Shown: positions 29,146 through 38,129 of the stretch, in pieces
Numbering within the stretch: position 1 is the first letter of the stretch
How the letters are laid out: every line of letters begins with the position of its first letter
Origin: Alphaproteobacteria bacterium
Lineage (GTDB): Bacteria > Myxococcota_A > UBA796 > UBA2385
Direction: 5' to 3'
DNA: 64,000 nt
Assembly: GCA_020632755.1 (NCBI GenBank)
Contig: JACKEY010000004.1
Coordinates: 124,001 to 188,000, forward strand
Notes under the pieces: model-generated
Database searches by the model: none
Told to the model about the DNA's origin: nothing
The model's input: the letters and a program-made list of their open reading frames with translations, nothing else
Program-made: the position numbers and the translations under genes

Positions 29146-30639
29146 TCAGAGCGACTCGCCGGTCATGTCCTCGTGGGCGACCTCGAGGGCATCGAGCAGC
29201 GCCGCCAGCCCGAAGCCCCGGTCGACATCGGCCACCGCCACGTCGTGGTCGTCACAGACCGGGATCAACACGCGGTCGGCGTCGTCGCCGACGAAGCGGC
29301 GCAGGACGATCACGAGATCGAGGTCGCCGTCGCGGGCCGACTCGGCCAGGTCTTCGAGCACCCGGGGGTTCTCGCCGTCGACGAACTGGGCGTCGGCCCA
29401 GCGGAAGATGGACCCCATGGCCTTCTTGGTCTCGTCGGTCAAAGGACCACCGACCACGGCGACGCGTCGACCCTCGACCAGCCCCTCGGGGGGCCAGTCC
29501 TGCGGCAGCTCGGCGTCGTCCGCACTCAGCTCGGCCTCGTCCTGGGCGTCCTGCTCCAGGGTGTCGCGGATGGCGTTGCGCAGGTGCTTGAACCGGGCCT
29601 TCTTGCCGAGGGCGTCCAGGTAGGGAGTCAAGAGCGTCACCAGCCGCCCGTCGCCAGGGTCCATGTTGGCGTCGAGCACGGTCTCGGCCTGTTCCAACAC
29701 GTCGGCTTCGTCGGCGCCGGCTTCGATGCGGCGGCGCAGCTCGCCCAGGGCACGGGTCGGGCTGAGCACGGCGGGCTCGGGCAGGTGATCGATGAGATCG
29801 GCCCACCAGCGGCGGGCGTCGGCCAGCCAGGTGACACCCATCGGGTGGTGGTGGCGCTGCAGGCCGAACACGAAGCCGGGCTGCTCGCGCTTCGAGTAGC
29901 CGGTCATGGCGCTGAACAGGCGGTCCAGGTCGCCGGACAGCTGCACGGGCATCAGGTCTTCGGCGACCTCGTCCTGCAGGTGGCGGGCCCGGGCGACCAC
30001 CATGCCGACCATCGCCTTCTGGATGGGCTTGGGGAAGCGCGCCCACTCGTCGAGCCGTCCGGTCGAGGTGCCCTCGGTCAGGCGCATCAGCTCCTCGCGG
30101 GTGCGCTCGATGCTGTCGAGGGGAGTCGTGGGCTCGCCCAGCATGCGGATCAGCTCGGTGAGCCGGGCGTGATCCACGTCGCGCGGCGGCGCCGGCCGCG
30201 CGGTCGCGGTGACGACGGTGGTGGTCTCGGTGGCGCCGGGCTCGAAGACGCGGCGACCCGCGACGACCCGTCGCGTGACCACCGCGGGCTCGTCCAGCCC
30301 CGCCGGCGCGGCGGCGGCCAGGGTGGGCAGGTGGGTGGGGGCCTCGCCAGGGCTGACCCGGTCGTCGGCGTTGCCGACCAGCCGGACCTCTCCGCCTCGC
30401 ATCCGCCAGCTCAGGGCCTGGCGGGCCCAGGCGTCCAGCAGGGCGTCACGGCGCCGCGCCAGCTCCTCGAGGTGGACCCGGTCCTGCTGCTGTTGCCAAG
30501 GGTCTGCCGCGCCGCGGGCTTCCAGGGCACCGAGCTGGGACTGCACCTTGAACAGGGCGTCTCCGGTGTCGAGAAACGCACGGGCGATGTCGGCGGACGT
30601 GGCAGGGCCACCGTCGCCGGAACGGTCTTGGGCACCCAT
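29146..30639 (-). CDS. hypothetical protein with DUF2325-like C-terminal domain
   Basis: 497 residues from ATG 30639, chosen because GGAG lies 6 bases upstream; an in-frame ATG at 30651 lacks a ribosome site. The protein is mostly helical and acidic. The last ~95 residues (from GRRVAVVGGPLTDETKKAM) have a Rossmann-like pattern resembling DUF2325, including a nucleotide-loop-like VVGG and a following beta-strand LVIVLRR. The middle holds a His cluster (QRHHHPMG). No catalytic motif was recognised. It converges on ccmI and diverges from the DUF423 gene. The function is unknown. Confidence 0.65.
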   Translation of the reverse strand: MGAQDRSGDGGPATSADIARAFLDTGDALFKVQSQLGALEARGAADPWQQQQDRVHLEELARRRDALLDAWARQALSWRMRGGEVRLVGNADDRVSPGEAPTHLPTLAAAAPAGLDEPAVVTRRVVAGRRVFEPGATETTTVVTATARPAPPRDVDHARLTELIRMLGEPTTPLDSIERTREELMRLTEGTSTGRLDEWARFPKPIQKAMVGMVVARARHLQDEVAEDLMPVQLSGDLDRLFSAMTGYSKREQPGFVFGLQRHHHPMGVTWLADARRWWADLIDHLPEPAVLSPTRALGELRRRIEAGADEADVLEQAETVLDANMDPGDGRLVTLLTPYLDALGKKARFKHLRNAIRDTLEQDAQDEAELSADDAELPQDWPPEGLVEGRRVAVVGGPLTDETKKAMGSIFRWADAQFVDGENPRVLEDLAESARDGDLDLVIVLRRFVGDDADRVLIPVCDDHDVAVADVDRGFGLAALLDALEVAHEDMTGESL

Positions 30640-30701
30640 CGAGGGCTCCATGGAACAAATATGGGGGGATGTTCGCCGCGAGCCCGGTGGGCTGCGTCGG
30701 G

Positions 30702-30707
30702 AGTGTA
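30702..30707 (-). promoter_or_regulatory. possible -10 element (TACACT) for the 497-residue protein gene
   Basis: Leftward TACACT about 62 bases before ATG 30639, in a region that also contains the rare AT-rich stretch CCATATTTGTTCC nearer the start. No -35 was found. Confidence 0.25.
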
Positions 30708-30766
30708 TCCCACTCGGGTACAGCCGCCGGTCGCGGGGCGGGCACGTGTCGATTACGAGATGGACC

Positions 30767-31144
30767 GTGACAAGGACCTGGCTGCTACTGGGCTGCGTGT
30801 TCGGCTTCCTGAGCGTCGCCGGCGGCGCCTTCGGAGCGCATGCGCTCAAGACCCGCATTCCCGCGGACCTCCTGGTCGTGTGGGACACGGGGACCCGCTA
30901 CGCGATGCTCCACGCGGTGGCCCTGCTGGCCACCGGCCTGATCGCGGCCCGGGTGCCCGGCCCGTCGACGACGGTCGCGGGCGTGGGCTTCACCGTCGGC
31001 ACCCTGGTGTTCACCGGCAGCCTGTGGGTCCTCGCCCTGTCCGGCCAGCGCTGGCTCGGGGCGATCACGCCGCTGGGCGGCCTGTCCTTCCTGGCGGGCT
31101 GGGTGGCGCTGGCGCTGGCGGCCTGGCGGTGGCCCACGACCTGA
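30767..31144 (+). CDS. DUF423 family small membrane protein
   Basis: 125 residues from GTG 30767; an in-frame GTG at 30746 would add 7 residues. Four hydrophobic segments. The family hallmark SVAGGAFGAHALK is near the N-terminus, and WDTGTRYAMLHAVALL follows, as in YgdD-type proteins. The function of the family is unknown. The 3' end overlaps the convergent HTTM gene by 80 bases, the largest overlap in this window, which makes one of the two stop regions unusual; both proteins look complete for their families. Confidence 0.85.
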   Translation: MTRTWLLLGCVFGFLSVAGGAFGAHALKTRIPADLLVVWDTGTRYAMLHAVALLATGLIAARVPGPSTTVAGVGFTVGTLVFTGSLWVLALSGQRWLGAITPLGGLSFLAGWVALALAAWRWPTT

Positions 31145-32075
31145 GCCGCCGACCGACGGACCGCAGCTCGTCGGGGTGCCACAGGGTCAGGTAGAAGCTG
31201 AGCGTGATGGCCGAGAACGGCCCGACGTTCATGAGCAGCAGCGTGCCCACGTGCATCAGGGCGCCGAACAGGGCGTAGGGGCGGCGCAGGTCGAGCCGCC
31301 GCAGCAGCTGGCGCAGTCCGTTCGCCCGGTCCGGGCCGCGACGGGCCCAGAAGGTCGCCAGGACCAGCGGGTAGCTGATCTCCCAGCACCAGGTCAGCGC
31401 CGTGGCCAGCTGCGTCAGAGGGAAGAAGGGCGCCGCCCACCGCATGTCGACCCGCTGCCAGCTGGGCTGCTGCAGGATGTACCAGAGGGCGCTGAAGTCC
31501 CCACCGGGCACCCAGTAGGAGCTGACCTTCTGGAAGCCGGTGCTGCTGTAGACCACGACCAGCTGCAGCACCATCAGCCAGCGCGGCCAGCTGGCGACCC
31601 GCGCCGTCGGATCGGTCCACGCGCCGGTCCGCAGCCGGCAGGACAGCGACAGGGTCGCGTCCGAGCGGGACAGCACGAGCAACCACAGGGCGTTGGCCAG
31701 CAGCTCGTCGTAGCTGCCGCCGGCGTGGCCGTTGAGCCAGGTCAGGCCCATGACGCCCTGCAGCGCGACCAGCGCGGCGCCCCGGCTGCCGATGCCCAGG
31801 GTCAACAGCGTCCCGCTGGCCAGGGTGGCGGCCACCAGCCCCCAGACCACCCGCGGCGTGGGCCCGCCGAGCCACGCGACCAGCCAGGGCCCCCGGCCCA
31901 GGTCGCGGTAGCCCCCGAAGGTCCGGTCCACCCACAGGGGCTCGACCAGGCCGGCCACGACGACGGTGCCGACGGCCCCCAGCACACACAGGCCGATGGC
32001 GATGCGGAACAGCGCCTGGACCGAGCCGGGCTCGGTCTCGGCGAGCATCGCGACCAGCCGACGCCACGGGTTCAC
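31065..32075 (-). CDS. HTTM (vitamin K-dependent carboxylase-like) membrane protein
   Basis: 336 residues from GTG 32075, overlapping the previous stop as GTGA. Several hydrophobic segments with the HTTM pattern: ALFRIAIGLCVL at the N-terminus, a helix with WLNGHAGGSYDELL, and FQKVSSYWVPGGDFSALWYIL. This family shares its membrane fold with gamma-glutamyl carboxylase, but the bacterial role is unknown. Like many HTTM genes, it follows a gene for a short membrane-anchored protein, and here both follow a secreted GH92 glycosidase. The C-terminal tail is Pro/Ala-rich and overlaps the DUF423 gene. Confidence 0.85.
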   Translation of the reverse strand: MNPWRRLVAMLAETEPGSVQALFRIAIGLCVLGAVGTVVVAGLVEPLWVDRTFGGYRDLGRGPWLVAWLGGPTPRVVWGLVAATLASGTLLTLGIGSRGAALVALQGVMGLTWLNGHAGGSYDELLANALWLLVLSRSDATLSLSCRLRTGAWTDPTARVASWPRWLMVLQLVVVYSSTGFQKVSSYWVPGGDFSALWYILQQPSWQRVDMRWAAPFFPLTQLATALTWCWEISYPLVLATFWARRGPDRANGLRQLLRRLDLRRPYALFGALMHVGTLLLMNVGPFSAITLSFYLTLWHPDELRSVGRRLRSWATARPPAPAPPSPPGRTGRPAA

Positions 32076-32875
32076 GGGACCTCCGCGGCGTCGTCGTCGC
32101 CGTCGTCGTCGCCGTCGTCGCCGTTGTCGGCCGGGTCCGCACCATCGGGCTCCGGCTCGTGCAGGGGCGTGCCGTCGGGCAGGGCCAGGGTGCGGGTCCG
32201 GATCCACTGCCCGGGCGGCTCGGCGCCGCTCCGGGCTTCGTCGGGGCTCGGAGTGCGGGCCTTCCAGTACCGCAGGCGGATCGCGTCGGCGTCGGGGAAG
32301 TCCGTGGCCGCCTGCGCCGCGACCCAGGCGCACCAGTGCCGCCAGGCCCGGCCGTACTGCGGCCAGGCGTAGCGGAAGATCACGCTGCGCATCCGGTCGT
32401 GGTCGAGCTGCCGGCCCAGCCAGCCCCGGTCCGGGTCGCGGGCCACGTAGATCGTCTCCCAGGTCCCGCCCCGCCGCAGGTCGATGTGCAGCCGGCCCGG
32501 GTAGCGATGGGGCGCGACGAACATGCGCCAGCTCTGCCAGGCGCCGGCGTACTGGTAGTAGGGCTGGAAGGGCCGCAGCAGCTGCTGCCGCCCACCCTGC
32601 CAGGCCACTGCCAGCGTCCACAGCCGCTCCTCGAGCTCGGGCTGCTCGATCTCCACGCCGAGTCCCTGCAGCCGCCCGGTCCAGGCCGCGAACTCCTCCT
32701 GCACCGTCCGGTCCTTCCACGCGGCCCGCTTCATGCCGCCGTCCGGCGCCGGCATCGCCGCCAGCAGGACCGCCGCCACGTGGAAGACCACGAAGGCGGC
32801 CCGCAGGTGGGCGCGCAGGCCCTGCGGAGCGGGCGAGGGCACCCTGGCCGGCTCGGCCGTCGCTGCGTCGGTCAC
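32072..32875 (-). CDS. hypothetical membrane-anchored partner of the HTTM protein
   Basis: 267 residues from GTG 32875. One N-terminal membrane helix (about 27-42, FVVFHVAAVLLAAMPAP), then a soluble domain rich in Trp, Tyr and Arg (PYYQYAGAWQSWRMFVAPHR), and a C-terminal Asp/Gly-rich acidic tail. The pattern YYQYxGxWQxWxMFxP recurs in proteins encoded next to HTTM genes, so it probably forms a complex with the downstream product. It begins 10 bases after the GH92 stop and ends within the HTTM start, indicating a three-gene operon. Confidence 0.7.
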   Translation of the reverse strand: MTDAATAEPARVPSPAPQGLRAHLRAAFVVFHVAAVLLAAMPAPDGGMKRAAWKDRTVQEEFAAWTGRLQGLGVEIEQPELEERLWTLAVAWQGGRQQLLRPFQPYYQYAGAWQSWRMFVAPHRYPGRLHIDLRRGGTWETIYVARDPDRGWLGRQLDHDRMRSVIFRYAWPQYGRAWRHWCAWVAAQAATDFPDADAIRLRYWKARTPSPDEARSGAEPPGQWIRTRTLALPDGTPLHEPEPDGADPADNGDDGDDDGDDDAAEVP

Positions 32876-32885
32876 GTGGCTGCCC

Positions 32886-35240
32886 TCAGCGCGCGGGCCG
32901 GAAGTGCAGCTGCCCGCCCGGGCGCATGTGGCCGTGGCTGAAGGTCGGAGCCACCCACGGCGTGCCGTCGAGCAGCACCTCGACCTCGTCGGCGCCTGCG
33001 AGGGGATCCACCTCGGAGGTGATGGTGAACGGCTCGCCCTTGGCCCAGCTGCCGTCCTCTCCCTCCGCCCACAGGTCCCACTCGACGCGCTCGAAGGCGG
33101 GCAGCCCCAGGATGTACCGCTCGGTGCCGGCCAGCGGGTAGATGCCCATGCTGGCGAAGGCGAACCAGGCCGAGCTGGTGCCGGCGTCGTCGTTGCCCGT
33201 GATGCCGTCGGGACCGGTGCCGTAGTAGGTGTCCATCACCCAGCGCACCCAGACGCGGCCCAGGTCGGGGCGGCCCACGATGCCGAACAGCCAGGGGATG
33301 TGCAGGCTCGGCTCGTTGCCATGCCAGTACCAGGCGTTGGGGACGGCCTCCAGCCGGTCCTCCTCGTCGTCGGCCGTGCCCTCCATGGTCTCGACGAGCC
33401 GCGCCAGCGCGACCTCGTCGCCCCCGAGCACCTCGACGAGCTGCTCCGGCACGTGGGGCGCCAGCCACAGGTACTGCCGCGCGTTGCCCTCGGCGTACAT
33501 CTCGTCGTTCCACATCTCGGCGCTGGGCAGCTCGGCCCAGCTCAGGTCGGCGTTCCGGCCCTGCATCCAGCCGGTCTCGGGGTTGTACAGCCGCGCCCAG
33601 GCGTCGCTGCGGTCGCGCAGCACGATGGCCTGGTCCCGGTAGCCGAACTGCCCGACGACCTCGGCCAGGGCGTAGTCGGCGATGGCGACCTCCTGGGTCC
33701 AGGACACCGACCGCCCCACGACGCCCATCGGGTAGTAGCCGATGGTGTCGAGCCACATCGGGTCCGGGCGCCCGCCGTAGGCCGGGGTGTACTCGCCCAT
33801 CGCGACCTCGACGGCCCGCGCGGCGACGGTCTCCTCGCCCCAGTCCCGGATGCCCTTGCGCCAGGCTTCCGCCCACACGACGTTCGCCGGCATGCCGATC
33901 ATCGTGCCGGGGTCCCACAGCGCGGCCGGCCAACGGGGCAGGTTGCCGCCCTGCTCGACCATGCGCGTGAAGCTCTGCAGCAGCTCCTTGTGGGTCTCGG
34001 GCCACAACAGCGTGTAGAGCGGGTGCAGCGTCCGGTAGGTGTCCCACAGGCTGAAGTCCGTGTGGAAGCCGTGGTCGGCGCTGTGGATCTCCTGGTCGAA
34101 GCCACGGTAGCGGCCATCGACGTCCGAGAACAGCGTGGGCATCTGCAGCGAGTGGTAGAGCGCGGTCGCGAGCTTCGTCCGGTCGTCCTCGCTCCCGCCC
34201 CAGACCCGCAGCACCGACAGCCGCTCGGCCCACTGCGCCCGGGCGGCGGCCTCGAGCTCGTCGGGCTCCCAGCTGACCGCCTCGGCGTCGAAATTGCCCT
34301 GGGCGCCGTCGGCGTCGACGGTCGACAGGGCCACCTTCAGGCGCACCTCTTCGGTCCCCGGCGGGAAGGCCAGCCAGGCGCCCAACCTCGCCGGGTCCAC
34401 CGACTCGTTCCAGTCGTCCGGCGGCGTCATCTCCACGGCGGCGACGCCGGGCTGGACCACGATGTTGCTGGCGTCCCGCCCGTTCTCGCCCTCGCCCCCC
34501 TGCCAGGTGCCGACGGACAGCGGCGCGGTGTCCGACTCGATGACGAACCACACGGTGAACGGCCGGCTCATGTCGCCGTCGACCATCAGGCTGCCGGTGG
34601 CCCGCCCGGTCGCCGGGTCGACCGTGATGTCGCCGCCCTGGATGCGCCCGCCGTCCAGGTAGTGGCCCAGGTCCAGCAGCAGGGCCGGGGTCTCCAGCGC
34701 GCCGAAGGCGTAGCGGTGCAGGGCCGTGCGCGCGGTGGCGGTGAGCGTCACGTGCACGTCCGGCTCGTCGAGCTGGACCTCGTACCAGCCGGGCCGCGCG
34801 ATCTCGTCGTCGTGGGTGAACGGCGCCTTGTAGCCCTGCTCCAGGGCCTGCTCGGGGGCCAGCACGCCGTCGCTGCCCAGGTCGACGGGCATCACGGCCA
34901 GCACGCCGTAGTCGGTGACGCCGATGCCGTGCATGTGCATGTGGCTGAAGCCCTGCACGTGCACGTCGTCGTGGTGGTAGCCGCCGCCGTGGTGGTAGGC
35001 CGGGCTGCTGCCGCTGATGTCCGACGTGTCCGGGCTCACCTTGACCAGCCCGAGCGGCACGTTGGCGCCCGGGTAGGCGCAGCCGACCGAGAAGCCGATG
35101 CCGCCGGTGCCGATCATCGGGTCGACGTAGGGCAGCAGATCGACGGGAGGGCCCGGGTCGATCGGCCCCGTGTCCGCGACGCCGGCCGAGTCGGATCCAC
35201 CGCCGGAGCAGGCCAGGAGCGAGAGGAGGACGAAGGTCAC
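32886..35240 (-). CDS. GH92 family alpha-mannosidase, lipoprotein
   Basis: 784 residues from GTG 35240. The lipobox ends at Cys11 (LLAC), followed by a Ser/Gly linker. GH92 features: VDPMIGTGG at the start of the N-terminal beta domain, GFSHMHMHGIG, the catalytic-domain DFSLWDTYRT and HGNEPSLHIPWLF, and GITGNDDAGTSSAWFAFASMG, where the Ca2+/acid residues sit. GH92 enzymes are Ca2+-dependent exo-alpha-mannosidases acting on mannans or N-glycans; a surface location would allow digestion of fungal or prey glycans. It probably leads an operon with two membrane proteins. Upstream the kinase gene diverges. Confidence 0.92.
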   Translation of the reverse strand: MTFVLLSLLACSGGGSDSAGVADTGPIDPGPPVDLLPYVDPMIGTGGIGFSVGCAYPGANVPLGLVKVSPDTSDISGSSPAYHHGGGYHHDDVHVQGFSHMHMHGIGVTDYGVLAVMPVDLGSDGVLAPEQALEQGYKAPFTHDDEIARPGWYEVQLDEPDVHVTLTATARTALHRYAFGALETPALLLDLGHYLDGGRIQGGDITVDPATGRATGSLMVDGDMSRPFTVWFVIESDTAPLSVGTWQGGEGENGRDASNIVVQPGVAAVEMTPPDDWNESVDPARLGAWLAFPPGTEEVRLKVALSTVDADGAQGNFDAEAVSWEPDELEAAARAQWAERLSVLRVWGGSEDDRTKLATALYHSLQMPTLFSDVDGRYRGFDQEIHSADHGFHTDFSLWDTYRTLHPLYTLLWPETHKELLQSFTRMVEQGGNLPRWPAALWDPGTMIGMPANVVWAEAWRKGIRDWGEETVAARAVEVAMGEYTPAYGGRPDPMWLDTIGYYPMGVVGRSVSWTQEVAIADYALAEVVGQFGYRDQAIVLRDRSDAWARLYNPETGWMQGRNADLSWAELPSAEMWNDEMYAEGNARQYLWLAPHVPEQLVEVLGGDEVALARLVETMEGTADDEEDRLEAVPNAWYWHGNEPSLHIPWLFGIVGRPDLGRVWVRWVMDTYYGTGPDGITGNDDAGTSSAWFAFASMGIYPLAGTERYILGLPAFERVEWDLWAEGEDGSWAKGEPFTITSEVDPLAGADEVEVLLDGTPWVAPTFSHGHMRPGGQLHFRPAR

Positions 35241-35312
35241 GGGAGCCCGGGGGCGCGAGGGAGCCCCATCGTAGCCCGCCCCGCTGGTACCATGGGCGCG
35301 ACAGGAGAGCCC

Positions 35313-37028
35313 ATGGCCGCAGGCCCTGGCGGAGGAGCGGGCCGTGCCGACGGCAGCGCCTTCCCCGCCGATGACAAGAGCGTCGCCGGCGCCCGCCGCT
35401 ACCGGGTCCTGCACGCCGTGGGCAAGGGCGGCTTCGGCACCGTCTACCGGGCCGAGCTGCTCGGCGCGGGCGGCTTCCGCAAGGACGTCGCGCTCAAGGT
35501 GCTCAACCCGGACGCCCTCGCCCTCGACCCGCACGGCGCCATCGGCGTCGCCGAGCGCCTGCGCGACGAAGCCCGCCTGCTCGGCATGCTGGGCCACCGC
35601 GCCGTCGTGCACGTCGACGGGCTCTACCAGCTCGACGGCCGCTGGACCGTCGTCATGGAGTACGTGCCCGGCGCGGACCTCAAGCAGCTGGTCGCCCACC
35701 ACGGCCGGCTGCCGGTCGGCGTCGCCCTCGAGCTCTGCGAAGAAGTCGCCCGCGCCCTGGACCACGCCTGGCGCCGCACCGTCGACGGGCCGGACGGCGA
35801 GGTCCCGCTGCGCCTGCTGCACCGCGACATCAAGCCGGCCAACATCCGGCTGACCCCCGACGGCCAGGTCAAGGTGCTCGACTTCGGCGTCGCCCGGGCC
35901 GAGTTCGCCGATCGCGAAGCCGACACCCGCGACATCCACTTCGGCTCGCTGGACTACATGGCGCCCGAGCGTCTGGACGGCATCGACCGCCACCAGGGCG
36001 ACGTCTACGGCCTGGGCACCGTGCTCTACGAGCTGCTGGTCGGCACGCGCGTGGGCCGCACCAGCGGCAACCGCGAGCGCCACGACGAGCACATCCGCGC
36101 CGCCCTGCACACCCTGTGGGATCTCCACCCCCACGAGCCGCTCTACCAGCTGGTCGGCACCTGCCTGCTCTACGACCCCGACGCGCGACCCGACGCCCGC
36201 GAGCTGGCCCGCCAGTGCCGCCAGCTGCGCCGGGACCTCGGCGAGCTCGAGCTGGCCGAGTGGGCCGAGCGCGCCGTGCCCGGCGTCGTCGCGACCTCGC
36301 CCGCCCTCGACGACGACCTCTCCGGCGCCACCCTGGTCGAGCAGGGCCTGATCAGCGGCGGGGTGACCGAGGACAGCCGCCCCCTGCCTGCCCGCTCCGG
36401 GCCGCGGCTGGCCGTGGTCGCCGGCCTGACCGCCGCCGTGGTCGTGGCCATCGGCTTGATCGCAGGCGCCTTGGTGATGCCCGGCCTGCTGGCCGAGCCC
36501 CCCGCGCCCGTCGCGGCGGATCCGCTCGACGCCCTGGGCGACAGCCTGGGGGGTGTGTCGGGGGAGGAGGAGGTCGAGCCCGCGGTCGAGGAGGAGGCGG
36601 TCGAGGAGGAGGCGGTCGAGGAGGTGGCCGCGGAGGAGCCTGCTGCCGACGAGGCGCCCGCTGCCGCTGCGGAGTCTGCCGCCGCCGCACAGCCCGCCGC
36701 CGCCGAGCCGCCTGCGCCGTCCCCGGCCGCCTCCGCGAAGCCTTCGACCTCCTCCACCCGCACCGCGTCGCGCCCCAAGCCCGCCGCGGCGCAGGAGCCC
36801 CTCGCCCAGGCCCTCGGCACCGCCCGGCTCCAGGCCGACGGCGGCGTCGACGTCGTGCTCCAGGGCGCCGCCGGCACCTTCTCCCCGGGCCGCATGCCCG
36901 CCGGCAGCTACACCGTGCGGGCCCGCTTTCCCGACGGCCGCACGGACACCGCCACCGTCACCGTCCCGGCCGACGGCACCGTGACCATCAGCTGCGTCGC
37001 GGCGATGGGCAAGTGCCTGCCGCTGTAG
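35313..37028 (+). CDS. membrane Ser/Thr protein kinase with PEGA-like tail
   Basis: 571 residues; ATG 35313 follows AGGAGAG, favoured over ATG 35292. Hanks-type kinase domain: glycine loop GKGGFGTVY (37-45), Lys62, HRDIKPAN (170-177, catalytic Asp172), DFG (190-192) and APE in SLDYMAPERLDG. A membrane helix lies near residues 366-390 (LAVVAGLTAAVVVAIG). It is followed by an acidic Glu/Val/Ala repeat, a Pro/Ala linker and a ~70-residue C-terminal beta domain (PAGSYTVRARFPDGR) like PEGA, on the periplasmic side. Such kinases abound in Myxococcota. Targets are unknown; the FHA protein at 1724-2635 is a candidate reader. Confidence 0.92.
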   Translation: MAAGPGGGAGRADGSAFPADDKSVAGARRYRVLHAVGKGGFGTVYRAELLGAGGFRKDVALKVLNPDALALDPHGAIGVAERLRDEARLLGMLGHRAVVHVDGLYQLDGRWTVVMEYVPGADLKQLVAHHGRLPVGVALELCEEVARALDHAWRRTVDGPDGEVPLRLLHRDIKPANIRLTPDGQVKVLDFGVARAEFADREADTRDIHFGSLDYMAPERLDGIDRHQGDVYGLGTVLYELLVGTRVGRTSGNRERHDEHIRAALHTLWDLHPHEPLYQLVGTCLLYDPDARPDARELARQCRQLRRDLGELELAEWAERAVPGVVATSPALDDDLSGATLVEQGLISGGVTEDSRPLPARSGPRLAVVAGLTAAVVVAIGLIAGALVMPGLLAEPPAPVAADPLDALGDSLGGVSGEEEVEPAVEEEAVEEEAVEEVAAEEPAADEAPAAAAESAAAAQPAAAEPPAPSPAASAKPSTSSTRTASRPKPAAAQEPLAQALGTARLQADGGVDVVLQGAAGTFSPGRMPAGSYTVRARFPDGRTDTATVTVPADGTVTISCVAAMGKCLPL

Positions 37029-37031
37029 GGC

Positions 37032-37685
37032 TCAGCCCGGCAGCGTGATGAGCTGCGTCGTGACGATCCACTCCTCGAAGCCGAGCTCGCGGAAGTGGAC
37101 CTGGTCGATGGCGTCGACCCGCTGCAGCAGCTGGATGTCGGCGCCAGCCCACAGGGTCTCGACCTCGTCGTCCGACACGCTCCAGGGCGGGCCGTCCATG
37201 ATCGCCTGGTCGTAGGTGAACCGGTTCAGCAGGACCTGGGCCCCCGGGCGCAAGAGCTCGCGCAGCCGGGCGACGTAGCGGGCCCGCCGCGGGGCATCGA
37301 GGGCGACCAGGGCCGCGCGATCCCAGACGCGGTCGAAGGTGCCGCAGATCTCCGGGTCCAGGTCGAAGAAGTCCCCGCAGAACACGGTGATGCCGGGGCT
37401 GGTGAACACGCGGAAGGGCCCGTCCTCGTCGACGAAGGGGTGCAGGCGCTGCTCGTCGTGGAAGGCGACGACGGCGGCCGGCGCGATCTCCACCCCCGCG
37501 ACCTCGTGGCCACGCCCGGCCAGGAAGGGGATGTCCACCGACTTGCCGCACAGCGGGACCAGGATGCGGTGGTGCGACTCGTCGAGCCACTGGTCCAGGA
37601 AGGTGCGCAGATCCGGGTGGACCTCCCCCTGGTGGAAGCCGATCCGGCCCTCCTCCCAGCGCGACAACCAGAACTCGCGATCCAT
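37032..37685 (-). CDS. tpm: thiopurine S-methyltransferase
   Basis: 217 residues, normal for bacterial TPMT, a class I SAM methyltransferase acting on thiopurines and on selenite or tellurite. It begins FWLSRWEEGRIGFHQGEVHPDL, the family N-terminus; the SAM loop is VPLCGKSVDIPFLAGRGHEVAGVE, and FDRVWDRAALVALD is also typical (all quoted in shorter, family-typical parts). The kinase gene converges with only 3 bases between stops. A leftward TAGGCT lies about 55 bases upstream of ATG 37685 with GGGAGAG just before the start. Confidence 0.9.
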   Translation of the reverse strand: MDREFWLSRWEEGRIGFHQGEVHPDLRTFLDQWLDESHHRILVPLCGKSVDIPFLAGRGHEVAGVEIAPAAVVAFHDEQRLHPFVDEDGPFRVFTSPGITVFCGDFFDLDPEICGTFDRVWDRAALVALDAPRRARYVARLRELLRPGAQVLLNRFTYDQAIMDGPPWSVSDDEVETLWAGADIQLLQRVDAIDQVHFRELGFEEWIVTTQLITLPG

Positions 37686-37758
37686 GCGCTCTCCCGGACA
37701 GGGGCGGTCCCAGCGCCAGGGGGCGGGGACGGTCGGTCAGCCTACCGCAACCGCGAAC

Positions 37759-38085
37759 TCAGGGCAGCGACAGCGGTGCGAGTCCGACGCGCTTGCGCGC
37801 CAGGGCGCAGCTCTCTCCGCCGACGGGGAAGTCGCGGCAGCTCTCGGGTCGGTGGTCGTAGCAGCGGCACAGGAAAGGAACGGCGGGCTGCCGCAGGGCG
37901 GCACAGAAGCCGCCGGGCCGGGGCAACACCAGGCGCCCGTCCTCGGCCACCAGCAGCGCGCCGTGGTGCACGGCGAAGGGATCGTCCGGCTCGACCTCGA
38001 CGACGTGGAAGGCCTGGCGGCAGCAGGCCCCGCAGTCCAGGCAGACCTGGGCGTCGGCGTCGACGGCGGGGGACGGTGCGTCCAT
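37759..38085 (-). CDS. YkgJ family cysteine cluster protein
   Basis: 108 residues with eight Cys. The N-terminal CLDCGACCRQ and later FCAAL, LCRCYDHRPESCRDFP and GGESC match the YkgJ (CxxCxxCC) family, thought to bind a zinc ion or Fe-S cluster; the biochemical role is unknown. GGAG lies before ATG 38085. Divergent from the HELCH protein at 38130 with only 44 bases between starts. Confidence 0.88.
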   Translation of the reverse strand: MDAPSPAVDADAQVCLDCGACCRQAFHVVEVEPDDPFAVHHGALLVAEDGRLVLPRPGGFCAALRQPAVPFLCRCYDHRPESCRDFPVGGESCALARKRVGLAPLSLP

Positions 38086-38117
38086 GGGCGTGGTGGCTCC
38101 CGGCGGGGCGGGCGGGC

Positions 38118-38123
38118 TAACTC
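38118..38123 (+). promoter_or_regulatory. TA element (TAACTC) 6 nt before the HELCH protein start
   Basis: TAACTC, then 6 bases, then ATG 38130. The bases between read CTCCAG, so no Shine-Dalgarno sequence is possible; a clear leaderless candidate. A leftward TTAGCC on the other strand could serve the YkgJ gene. Confidence 0.45.
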
Positions 38124-38129
38124 CTCCAG

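Noticed and set aside
32733..35312. Long + strand open frame upstream of the kinase start
   Set aside because: It is antisense to the GH92 gene; only the part after ATG 35313 has kinase sequence and a ribosome site.
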